The notes under the pieces: generated by a model
Database searches by the model: none
The model's input: the letters and a program-made list of their open reading frames with translations, nothing else
Told to the model about the DNA's origin: nothing
Shown: positions 1-5,073 of the stretch, piece after piece
How the letters are laid out: every line of letters starts with the position of its first letter
Position numbering within the stretch: the stretch's first letter is position 1
Made by a program: the position numbers and the translations under genes
Assembly: GCA_001751015.1 (NCBI GenBank)
Contig: MAXM01000267.1
Location: forward strand, 1 to 5,073
Length of the DNA: 5,073 bases
Direction: 5' to 3'
DNA from: Desulfobacterales bacterium C00003106
GTDB taxonomy: Bacteria; Desulfobacterota; Desulfobacteria; Desulfobacterales; C00003106

Positions 1-127
1 CGCAGGCTGGAAAACGGCCACTCCCAGTTCGTTTTTTGTTGTCATTATTTGTACTTTGGGGCTACCAACATAAGGCGGGACAGCCTGTAAATCCAGATAG
101 TTAACAATTTCTTAAATTTTGCTTGAT
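1..127. other. AT-rich flank without a recognisable gene
   Basis: No convincing coding region is visible. The stretch is AT-rich toward 100-127. A segment around 51-66 (TACTTTGGGGCTACC) partly resembles the reverse complement of 426-442 (CTACTTTGGCTCTAC). This suggests the inverted-repeat element at 128-421 may once have extended outward to here, with extra sequence now inserted on the left side. Confidence 0.4.
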
Positions 128-421
128 TGTGGACATATCCACGAGTCAGGGGAATCCTTATCCTGTCCCGCAGGGACATTTGAAAATAGCCTGGTAATTT
201 ATTGCCAGGTTCGATGTATAACAAAATGCATAGTCCCATAGGGACGGCAGAATCCTGTACTGATGATGTTTTGACCACCTTTCAATTCGATTTACCCTTT
301 TCTGTCGTCCTTACAGGACTTTTGGATTTGTATTCTCATCCCTGCAATAAATTGCAGGGCTATTTTCGAATGTCCCTAACGGGACAAAATAATGCTTTCC
401 ACAATTCGTGGATATGCCCAG
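128..421. repeat. Composite palindromic element: two opposed copies of a hairpin-rich repeat unit
   Basis: Seen directly: the left arm (about 128-256) matches the reverse complement of the right arm (about 301-421) along most of its length, around a short unmatched centre. The left arm holds TGTCCC/GGGACA (164-178), CCTGGTAA/TTGCCAGG (190-209) and GTCCC/GGGAC (233-245). The right arm holds the same three in mirror order at 371-386, 340-359 and 307-319. An outer TCCAC motif is shared, but it pairs upstream in the left copy (129-142) and downstream in the right copy (398-412). The 190-209 and 340-359 stems differ at two fully compensated base pairs plus one wobble pair, and 233-245 versus 307-319 adds a third compensated pair. 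Family knowledge: such arrays resemble REP/BIME elements moved by RAYT/IS200-type transposases. No transposase lies in the window, so the family assignment is inference. Short reading frames crossing the arms are by-products of the palindromes. Confidence 0.8.
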
Positions 422-440
422 CTACTGTAGAGCCAAAGTA

Positions 441-456
441 GCGGAAATTGTTCCGC
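441..456. repeat. Perfect 6-bp-stem hairpin
   Basis: GCGGAA (441-446) pairs exactly with TTCCGC (451-456) around an ATTG loop, followed by TTTA. It sits 20 bp outside the right edge of the large palindrome. The downstream T-run is too short for a convincing intrinsic terminator, so it is recorded as part of the hairpin cluster. Confidence 0.5.
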
Positions 457-482
457 TTTAAGTCGGTAGCCTATTCCTTAAG

Positions 483-499
483 CCATCAATGCACGATGG
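483..499. repeat. Short hairpin CCATC/GATGG
   Basis: CCATC (483-487) and GATGG (495-499) can pair over a 7-base loop. Alone this could be chance. It is listed because it continues the run of hairpins to the right of the large palindrome. Confidence 0.3.
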
Positions 500-530
500 G
501 GCAAACTGTAAGTAGTTTTTGATTATAATG

Positions 531-549
531 GGCACACCGAAGGTGTACC
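531..549. repeat. Hairpin ACACC-GAA-GGTGT
   Basis: ACACC (534-538) pairs with GGTGT (542-546) over a three-base GAA loop. After one mismatch the stem extends by GG/CC (531-532 with 548-549). The tight loop and stem size match the GTCCC-N3-GGGAC hairpins in the 128-421 element, suggesting a related type of repeat. Confidence 0.45.
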
Positions 550-552
550 GCA

Positions 553-591
553 ACTTTAGGCATTTTAGGCACTTTAATATACTTTAGGCAC
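553..591. repeat. Short direct repeats with a TTTAGGCA core
   Basis: TTTAGGCA occurs at 555-562, 564-571 and 583-590, the flanks being ACTTTAGGCA, TTTTAGGCAC and ACTTTAGGCAC. A further AGGCATT follows near 601. The spacing (9 then 19 bp) is irregular. No function can be assigned; these may be slippage-derived or binding sites. Confidence 0.55.
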
Positions 592-630
592 TGTTTGTTC
601 AGGCATTGGTCTCTTAAGATATATATACGA

Positions 631-662
631 AATGTTTTTTGGGATGGCAATGTTTGGGATGG
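631..662. repeat. Tandem direct repeat AATGTTT..GGGATGG
   Basis: Two adjacent copies are present: 631-647 (AATGTTTTTTGGGATGG) and 649-662 (AATGTTTGGGATGG). They differ only by three extra T residues in the first. The pattern suits a recent small duplication with slippage in the T-run. No coding function is supported. Confidence 0.6.
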
Positions 663-684
663 TTTACTGCGAATTTTTCTAACC

Positions 685-728
685 GCCCCGCAGGAGATTG
701 CGGGGCACTGTTACGAAACAGCTTTTTT
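685..728. terminator. Strong hairpin pair, possible terminator at the end of the regulator transcript
   Basis: GCCCCGCA (685-692) pairs perfectly with TGCGGGGC (699-706) over GGAGAT, an 8-bp GC-rich stem. A second stem, CTGTT/AACAG (708-721), is followed by C and six T residues on the plus strand. The strong stem lies 65-86 bases past the stop codon of the leftward response regulator, a sensible place for its transcript to end. However, read on the minus strand it is followed by an A-rich rather than U-rich sequence. The T-run favours a plus-strand terminator, yet no plus-strand gene is seen just upstream. It may equally be another dispersed hairpin repeat. Confidence 0.4.
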
Positions 729-770
729 GGCGAAGCAGGCTGTTCGGGAAGGGACTCAAAGCAAGACAGA

Positions 771-1145
771 TCAATCTGAGGGGCGGGATGCCTCCAGGGC
801 CATTTTGACCTTCTGCTTAAGTTCGGTCAGATCAGAACTCTTTACTACGTAATAATCGGCGGCGATGGATTTCAGATCCCCTTTAAAGGAAGAGTACGCA
901 GAACAGAGAATGACCGGAATATTGTAATATGACTTCCGAATATCCTGCAAGAGATCAAGTCCGTTATATTCCGCCATCTTGATATCCAGAACAACCACCT
1001 TCGGTTTCTCGGTTTCGATTTTTTCAAGGAGGCCGAGGCCGGTACTGGTGGTAACTACATCATAACCTTCTTCCTCCAATTCTTCCTTATAGAGCATAAG
1101 GATAACCTCTTCATCATCCACGATAAGAATCTTGTCATTAGCCAT
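771..1145 (-). CDS. Single-domain CheY-like response regulator (receiver domain only)
   Basis: A 124-residue protein consisting of one receiver (REC) domain and no output domain. Visible motifs are the beta1 strand KILIVDD with the acidic pair D10-D11, the phosphoacceptor D54 in VVVLDIKM, the switch position S82 in VILCSAY, the aromatic position Y99, and the conserved lysine K102. It should be a cytosolic phosphorylation-dependent signalling protein, accepting phosphate from a histidine kinase that is not encoded in this window. One deviation is that the usual proline after the conserved lysine is replaced by serine (VVKSSDL). The MANDK start was chosen because GGAGG lies 6 bases upstream and the receiver fold begins immediately. 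A longer in-frame start at 1250 adds 35 residues with no domain character and would overlap the upstream glycosyltransferase gene. It lies 92 bp downstream of that gene on the same strand, so co-transcription is likely. The partner kinase and output are unknown. Confidence 0.93.
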   Translation of the reverse strand: MANDKILIVDDEEVILMLYKEELEEEGYDVVTTSTGLGLLEKIETEKPKVVVLDIKMAEYNGLDLLQDIRKSYYNIPVILCSAYSSFKGDLKSIAADYYVVKSSDLTELKQKVKMALEASRPSD

Positions 1146-1151
1146 AGAATG

Positions 1152-1156
1152 CCTCC
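1152..1156 (-). promoter_or_regulatory. Shine-Dalgarno site that fixes the response regulator start
   Basis: On the minus strand GGAGG stands 6 bases before the ATG at 1145. It supports the 124-residue form over the 35-codon longer reading frame. Confidence 0.8.
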
Positions 1157-1237
1157 ATGGGTTAAGTCGGCTGGTATGTTCACCTGATTGATTTCCGAGT
1201 CCCTCAGTCGAAGTCACTGACAAATAAAGGACGGCCC

Positions 1238-2461
1238 CTATTCGAACCATTTCTTTAGAAGATAGGGCTTGTTTTTTTCAAAGATGATGCATTGATCTTC
1301 AATCATTTCCTCGGCTTGCTGGGTCGTCATTGAGCTGGATTCAACAACAAAGGAACATGTGCGCCCGAAATAAAGAGGTATCAACGCCTCTAAGGTTTCT
1401 GTTTTTTCGACGCTCTCGTTTTTATAGGCTATAACAAAATCCATCAGAATCATGGCCCATAAATTGGATGGAAACTCAAAATTGTCAAATGACAATGCTT
1501 TTATTTCATTGAGCTTTGCGTAAATATTTTCCTGAAGAATCCGTTTGAGGATATCTTTATGTTTATTAAATCCCTTAATGAAGTTTTCGTATAGTCGTTC
1601 AACATTCACGTCAACAGGGGGTGGCTGCTCAGTCTCTCCAAGGCCGAACCCGATTATGGCCGTTGGTTTGCTCCACTTGATATCTTTCCATGAATCAGGG
1701 TTTCTTGCCATTAAATCAAAAATCGTTCCCACGACCTGTATGAACATAGGCCCGAGAGAAGAACTCGGATCTTTGGGCTTATGTATCTTCGGTCTTCCCA
1801 TAAACGATTGGCAGATCGGTATATTATTGGTTATGGCGGTTACGGTCATCCAGATATCTATTCCAAATTGCGATACAGCGTCTTGCCAGCTATCCTGCTT
1901 CAAATATAGCTCTGCGAGTTGTCCGGAAAATGCAAAATCACCTCCGATCGGCTGGCGAACCCTGCGGCCGTATATTGACCGAAGCATCGGATAGGCGATG
2001 TTGTTGGTGATCGTTCCATCATATTTGTGACGCACGTAAAGCGGCGCAACAAAACCGAAATCCTCGAAAATCGGTTCTCCGAGATTCTTGATCCAGCGGG
2101 GTGTAATGCTTTTGAGGTCGGCGTCCACGCAGACTATGGCCTCTGCGCCAAGTTCACACGCCTTGCGAAAAAGGTTTTTGAAATTATTCCCCTTCCCTTT
2201 TACTCCGGGAGGAGTCGACAGGTATATCTTGGATACTTCGGTAGAGGTCCCCAGAAAGGCCTCTTTGGTTCCATCGGGAGAGTTGTTGTCACAGTTGATG
2301 ATCACAGAGGTCTTATCCCCGAAGTAGCGAACCAGTCCCTCACTCGCCATTTTGGTCGGAAAGCCGATAAGTTTCGCCTCGTTATAAGAAGGAATTGCAA
2401 CGACCATTTGTGCGGACTTGATTCCATCCTTATTTTCTTCAATCATGTTCTCTTCTGTCAT
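1238..2461 (-). CDS. GT-A glycosyltransferase, mannosylglycerate/glucosyl-phosphoglycerate synthase-like
   Basis: A 407-residue soluble enzyme with no signal peptide or membrane segment. It probably transfers a sugar from a nucleotide-sugar donor to a glycerate-type acceptor in the cytosol, as in compatible-solute synthesis. Seen: an N-terminal nucleotide-binding strand MVVAIPSYNE (19-28), NCDNNSPDGT (56-65), a GVKGKGNN loop (86-93), the metal-binding DAD motif at D113-D115, QPIGGDF (170-176), GIDIWMT (200-206) and H227 in GRPKIHKPKD, a likely metal ligand. From memory, motif order, length and the helical C-terminus follow mannosylglycerate synthase (GT78, about 400 residues), which has DAD, QPLGGE and WGID at matching places. 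The sugar and acceptor cannot be read from sequence, so a general family-2 glycosyltransferase remains possible. ATG at 2461 is preceded by AAGG 9 bases upstream; M6 is an alternative start with a weaker site. It is the first gene of a leftward unit with the response regulator. Confidence 0.85.
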   Translation of the reverse strand: MTEENMIEENKDGIKSAQMVVAIPSYNEAKLIGFPTKMASEGLVRYFGDKTSVIINCDNNSPDGTKEAFLGTSTEVSKIYLSTPPGVKGKGNNFKNLFRKACELGAEAIVCVDADLKSITPRWIKNLGEPIFEDFGFVAPLYVRHKYDGTITNNIAYPMLRSIYGRRVRQPIGGDFAFSGQLAELYLKQDSWQDAVSQFGIDIWMTVTAITNNIPICQSFMGRPKIHKPKDPSSSLGPMFIQVVGTIFDLMARNPDSWKDIKWSKPTAIIGFGLGETEQPPPVDVNVERLYENFIKGFNKHKDILKRILQENIYAKLNEIKALSFDNFEFPSNLWAMILMDFVIAYKNESVEKTETLEALIPLYFGRTCSFVVESSSMTTQQAEEMIEDQCIIFEKNKPYLLKKWFE

Positions 2462-2462
2462 T

Positions 2463-2568
2463 GTGAGTTTCCTTGGGGATTTGAACGTGAATAATATGTC
2501 ACATCGGCAAGTACAGGGCTTCTCACATCCTGGAAAATTGTTTTAATTTTATAACATAAGTGATTCAC
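2463..2568. promoter_or_regulatory. Cluster of GTGA/TCAC half-sites around the glycosyltransferase promoter and leader
   Basis: GTGA occurs at 2463-2466, 2487-2490 and 2560-2563; TCAC at 2499-2502, 2523-2526 and 2565-2568. Two pairs form inverted repeats: GTGA-T-TCAC (2560-2568), lying inside the -35/-10 spacer, and GTGA-N8-TCAC (2487-2502), in the leader. The half-site resembles that of CRP/FNR-family regulators, but neither pair has the usual N6 spacing, so no regulator is assigned. Confidence 0.3.
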
Positions 2569-2575
2569 ATGTCAA
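2548..2575 (-). promoter_or_regulatory. Sigma70-type promoter of the glycosyltransferase/response regulator unit
   Basis: On the minus strand TTGACA (2575-2570, perfect -35) is followed after 16 bp by TATAAA (2553-2548, a 5/6 -10 box). The predicted start near 2541 gives a leader of about 80 nt. The spacer contains the palindrome GTGA-T-TCAC, a plausible operator. Surrounding sequence is strongly AT-rich, as expected of a promoter, but also raises the chance of fortuitous boxes. Confidence 0.65.
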
Positions 2576-2596
2576 TTACTAACTAAACCTTTCATG

Positions 2597-2708
2597 TTTT
2601 TGGACAGGATAACAGGATAGATAGACTGAAGACTGAAGGCCACCTCAATACCTGACCAGTTACGCTCTTTTTTACAAAATCAAGTCAATTCTGTAATCCT
2701 GTCTGAAA
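2597..2708. repeat. Dispersed-type GACAGGAT inverted repeat
   Basis: Left arm 2597-2618 (TTTTTGGACAGGATAACAGG core) and the reverse complement of right arm 2687-2708 (TTTCAGACAGGATTACAGAA) match at most positions, about 70 bp apart. The left arm contains a perfect tandem ACAGGATA (2604-2611 and 2612-2619). Just inside it is a second tandem, GACTGAA (2624-2630 and 2631-2637). From memory, similar GACAGGATTAACAGGAT-type repeats are scattered between genes in many deltaproteobacterial genomes. It sits in the middle of the divergent intergenic region, between the two promoters. Confidence 0.65.
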
Positions 2709-2746
2709 TGCCAAGTTATTTTTTGCCGAGTCCTAAGAGTAACTGC

Positions 2747-2758
2747 ATCCGATCGGAT
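2747..2758. promoter_or_regulatory. Perfect 12-bp palindrome at the exoribonuclease -35 box (candidate operator)
   Basis: ATCCGATCGGAT is an exact 12-bp palindrome whose last base is the first T of the -35 hexamer TTGACT. A dimeric regulator bound here would contact the RNA polymerase region of the promoter. No regulator family is recognised from the motif. Confidence 0.4.
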
Positions 2759-2786
2759 TGACTTTCCAGGCGCCTATTGTTATGTT
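2758..2786 (+). promoter_or_regulatory. Sigma70-type promoter of the exoribonuclease gene, predicted leaderless start
   Basis: TTGACT (2758-2763, 5/6) is separated by the optimal 17 bp from TATGTT (2781-2786, keeping the key T, A and final T). Seven bases after the -10 box is 2793, the A of the ATG. The preceding 20 bases contain no purine-rich Shine-Dalgarno sequence, which fits a leaderless transcript. Confidence 0.6.
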
Positions 2787-2792
2787 GTTTTC

Positions 2793-4820
2793 ATGAAATC
2801 AGGAACGATTGTGGAATATATATGCGACAAACAGATAGTCTGCGGCGTTGTTCTTGACGAAAGCCCGAAGAAACTGCGCCTTCTTACCGAGGGGAACAGG
2901 GAGGTCAGCCTGGCGGAAAAACGGTTGATCGGCGTCTCAAGGGAATCTGTCGATATCTCCGGGGGAAGAGACCGTTCGCTGCATCAACTTGCCGAGGTTG
3001 TCTCAAGAAGAGAGGCCCTCCAGGAGACTATAGATGTCTTTGAGATCTGGGAGTTCCTGAATGAGGACGAAAGATGGTTTGATGCAAGGACAATAGCCGA
3101 AATGTATTTTGGGGACAACCCTTCCGAGGACCAGATTTCGGCGATGGGGCGCGCCTTTTTTGAAGACCGGATCTATTTTAAATTTGACACAAATCGGTTT
3201 TATCCTCGAACAGTCCGGGAGGCGGATGAGCTCTCAAAGCGCAGGAAGGAGGAGGAAAAACGAGAGCGAATGCTTGAGGCCGGTGGAAAATGGCTGAGGG
3301 ATGTCATGGAAACAGGGGGGGGAAGCGCTCCTTCCGTGCGGGATGAACTGATCGAGACGCTGAAGTCCTTCTATATCTTTGGCAAGGAGAGTCCATACTA
3401 CAGACTTGGCAGAGATCTTCTTGACCGCGCCGGTTTTAACTCCAGGGATCTTATTTTTGACATCCTCGTAAAATCAGGCGTCTGGACCCCGAATGAAAAT
3501 CTCTTATTGATCGAACATGATATCCCTGAGGCTTTTTCAAAAGAAGGCCTGGATGAAACCGGGCGTGTTTGTCATGACGGAGGGACGCCGGATTATGAGA
3601 TCGGTCCGGAACGTGTGGATCTTACCGGGCTTTCTACGCTGACCATAGATGGAGAAGGGACCCTTGATTATGATGATGCACTGAGCATAGAGCCGGACGG
3701 GGACGCATTTCGCGTATGGGTGCATGTGACCGACGTAGCGCATTTCATACCCCCTGGTTCTGTTCTGGATCAGGAGGCGATGGGCCGTGCTTCCTCCATC
3801 TACATGGCGGACAAGAAGGTCCCGATGCTTCCCCCTCAGATTTCCGAGCAATTGTGCAGTTTGAGATTCGGAGAAAAGAAACCGGCCCTGAGCCTCATGA
3901 TGAAGCTCGACCGTTCGGGGAGAGTCCTGGAGTTTGATTTCCTCAAGAGCGTAATTTGCATAAATCGTCAGCTTACATACTATGACGCCAACATCATTTA
4001 TAAGGAAGACAAAGAGCTTGCTTCGCTGTATATGCTGGCCTTGGAGTTTTGCAGACAAAGGGAGATCACCGGCGCCCTTCAACTGACCCTTCCTGAACTG
4101 CACATATCGGTTGACGAAGAAGAAAGGGTGTCGATAAACCGCATCAACAGAGAAAGCCCAAGTCGGACTACGGTCGCGGAATTCATGATCATGGCCAACT
4201 GGCTTGCCGGCAGGTTTCTGAGTCAGAAAAGGATGCCCGGGATATATCGATCACAGGGCGAACCAAGAAAGCGCCTGTTGGGAGAGGAAGGCGGAACTCT
4301 CCTGGAAAACTGGCAGCAAAGGCGTTGTATCTCGCGTGTAGTCATAAGCACTACGTCCGACAGGCACAGCGGACTTGGACTTGACGTCTATTCGTCATGG
4401 ACCTCTCCTATCCGGAAATATCTTGACCTCGTGACCCAGCGTCAGCTCAAGAGGGCGGCCGGGACGAATTCTTCCGGTTACACGAAGAACGAGGTCAGCC
4501 GGATCATACAGGCTGTCGAAGATCCCATGAGGCGCTTGATGTCAGCCCAGCGCAAGAGAGCGAGGTACTGGCTCCTGCGGTATCTCGAACAGCGAAAAGG
4601 AGAAAAAATCCAGGGACTGGTTGTCGAAAAGAGGCATGAAAGATATATGATCCTCCTTCCGGATATTATGTTGGAGACATCGCTTCCAACAAGCTGCGGC
4701 GCGGATTCAATGCCGGGAGATACGGTATTTGTGGTTATTGAAAACTGCTCTGCCAGGCTGGATACTCTTTCGGTCTCGTTGAGCGAAAACCGGCAAAAAA
4801 ACCGGGGACATGCGAGATGA
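2793..4820 (+). CDS. RNase II/RNase R-family 3'-5' exoribonuclease (RNB domain protein)
   Basis: A 675-residue cytosolic enzyme expected to degrade RNA processively from the 3' end by metal-dependent hydrolysis. Domains in order: a small N-terminal beta domain (about 1-46, GTIVEYICDKQIVCGVV); a helical region with a probable winged-helix (about 95-140); a highly charged helix (141-165); the RNB catalytic domain from about 276; and a C-terminal S1-like domain (about 603-663). The catalytic acidic set is intact, with D286, D292, D294 and D295 in TIDGEGTLDYDDAL. Also present are LPPQISEQLCSLR, E463 in AEFMIMAN, and TSPIRKYLDL (537-546), where R541 matches the family's catalytic arginine. Length is nearer RNase II (about 640) than RNase R (about 810), and no typical cold-shock domains are obvious N-terminally, so neither rnb nor rnr is assigned. 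The ATG at 2793 begins the conserved N-terminus, although no Shine-Dalgarno precedes it. The stop overlaps the next gene. Confidence 0.94.
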   Translation: MKSGTIVEYICDKQIVCGVVLDESPKKLRLLTEGNREVSLAEKRLIGVSRESVDISGGRDRSLHQLAEVVSRREALQETIDVFEIWEFLNEDERWFDARTIAEMYFGDNPSEDQISAMGRAFFEDRIYFKFDTNRFYPRTVREADELSKRRKEEEKRERMLEAGGKWLRDVMETGGGSAPSVRDELIETLKSFYIFGKESPYYRLGRDLLDRAGFNSRDLIFDILVKSGVWTPNENLLLIEHDIPEAFSKEGLDETGRVCHDGGTPDYEIGPERVDLTGLSTLTIDGEGTLDYDDALSIEPDGDAFRVWVHVTDVAHFIPPGSVLDQEAMGRASSIYMADKKVPMLPPQISEQLCSLRFGEKKPALSLMMKLDRSGRVLEFDFLKSVICINRQLTYYDANIIYKEDKELASLYMLALEFCRQREITGALQLTLPELHISVDEEERVSINRINRESPSRTTVAEFMIMANWLAGRFLSQKRMPGIYRSQGEPRKRLLGEEGGTLLENWQQRRCISRVVISTTSDRHSGLGLDVYSSWTSPIRKYLDLVTQRQLKRAAGTNSSGYTKNEVSRIIQAVEDPMRRLMSAQRKRARYWLLRYLEQRKGEKIQGLVVEKRHERYMILLPDIMLETSLPTSCGADSMPGDTVFVVIENCSARLDTLSVSLSENRQKNRGHAR

Positions 4821-5073
4821 GACAGCGTCTCTTTCCGCTTTGTCTGTTGGTCAGTTGCGTTGTTGCATGCACCTCGACCCTGGAGCCGCCTCCGTTAACG
4901 GAAAAGACAGCTCTGGTAAGAATCGATCCGCAGGAGTATCCCGGTTTCGCCGATGACATGGATATTGCCTCCGCAAGAGCGGGAGCGCTCCAAAGCCTGA
5001 AGTATCTGGAACGGCTTTCCCCCACTCACGAGTTCCGTTTTGGCGAGGATACATTTTCAGCGGCTCACATTGC
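4817..5073 (+). CDS. mltA: Lipoprotein, probable membrane-bound lytic murein transglycosylase A (N-terminal part)
   Basis: The gene runs off the window after 85 full codons. It opens with a lipoprotein signal: MRQR, a hydrophobic stretch FPLCLLVSCV, and a lipobox VVAC with lipid-modified C18, followed by a proline-rich linker. The mature start, EYPGFADDMD...SLKYLERL...EFRFGEDTF, resembles from memory the region preceding the catalytic barrel in deltaproteobacterial MltA-type lytic transglycosylases. These are anchored at the outer membrane and cleave peptidoglycan glycan strands to 1,6-anhydro-muropeptides. The catalytic part is outside the window, so the call rests on the N-terminus only. 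ATG at 4817 overlaps the exoribonuclease stop as ATGA. GGGGA lies 8 bases upstream, inside that gene, so translational coupling is likely. Confidence 0.7.
   Translation, partial: MRQRLFPLCLLVSCVVACTSTLEPPPLTEKTALVRIDPQEYPGFADDMDIASARAGALQSLKYLERLSPTHEFRFGEDTFSAAHI

Noticed and set aside
128..421. CRISPR array as an explanation for the repeats
   Set aside because: The copies are inverted, only two in number, diverged and without regular spacers.
45..441. Reading frames on both strands across the palindromic element (45-278 minus, 202-441 plus)
   Set aside because: They translate the inverted arms, share similar peptide pieces because of the palindrome, and have no domain character or ribosome binding site.
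595..852. Plus-strand reading frame of 85 codons
   Set aside because: It runs through hairpins and the tandem repeat and then into the antisense of the response regulator; no supportive start signal.
750..1204. AGGGACTC (750-757) and its inverse GAGTCCCT (1197-1204) flanking the response regulator gene
   Set aside because: Eight bases only, no target-site duplication or longer similarity; not enough to call a mobile unit.
1204..1220. TCAGT/ACTGA stem between the glycosyltransferase and regulator genes
   Set aside because: Five base pairs with a seven-base loop and no T-run; too weak to call a terminator or attenuator.
1146..1250. 35-codon N-terminal extension of the response regulator
   Set aside because: It overlaps the glycosyltransferase stop, has no receiver-domain character, and a good Shine-Dalgarno supports the start at 1145.
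1545..2494. Plus-strand reading frames opposite the glycosyltransferase
   Set aside because: Antisense shadows of a well-supported gene; no recognisable motifs.
3109..4103. Alternative-frame and antisense reading frames within the exoribonuclease gene
   Set aside because: The RNB gene is continuous with intact motifs, so these are shadows.
4735..5054. Two minus-strand reading frames over the end of the exoribonuclease and the lipoprotein
   Set aside because: The plus strand has a clear lipoprotein signal and an overlapping start; the minus frames show no domain.

Overview
The window looks like chromosomal DNA of a Desulfobacterota (deltaproteobacterial) organism. This is inferred from protein flavour and from the type of dispersed palindromic repeats; it is not proven by a marker gene. 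It holds four protein genes. A two-gene leftward unit encodes a mannosylglycerate/glucosylglycerate synthase-like glycosyltransferase followed by a single-domain CheY-like response regulator. A rightward unit encodes an RNase II/RNase R-family exoribonuclease overlapping by 4 bp the start of a lipoprotein that resembles membrane-bound lytic murein transglycosylase A (cut by the window end). No tRNA, rRNA, CRISPR array or transposase gene was seen.

Layout. Positions 1-770 hold no credible gene but are packed with hairpins. The core is an approximately 294-bp imperfect palindrome (128-421) made of two divergent copies of one repeat unit in opposite orientation. Hairpin stems in the two copies differ by compensating base changes, so the folded shape appears to have been kept. 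It resembles a REP/BIME-like or IS200/IS605-derived non-autonomous element. Further hairpins and short direct repeats run on to about 728. Positions 771-2461 carry the leftward regulator/glycosyltransferase pair. Positions 2462-2792 are a divergent control region with a good sigma70-type promoter on each strand, a GACAGGAT-type inverted repeat, a cluster of GTGA/TCAC half-sites and a perfect 12-bp palindrome touching one -35 box. Positions 2793-5073 carry the exoribonuclease and the start of the lipoprotein.

How the parts may work together. The glycosyltransferase probably makes a glycosylglycerate-type solute, and the co-directional receiver protein may be its signalling partner; that link is inference from position only. 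The exoribonuclease promoter places the expected transcription start exactly on the A of its ATG, and there is no Shine-Dalgarno sequence. This gene is therefore a candidate for leaderless translation. The lipoprotein gene is probably translationally coupled to it.
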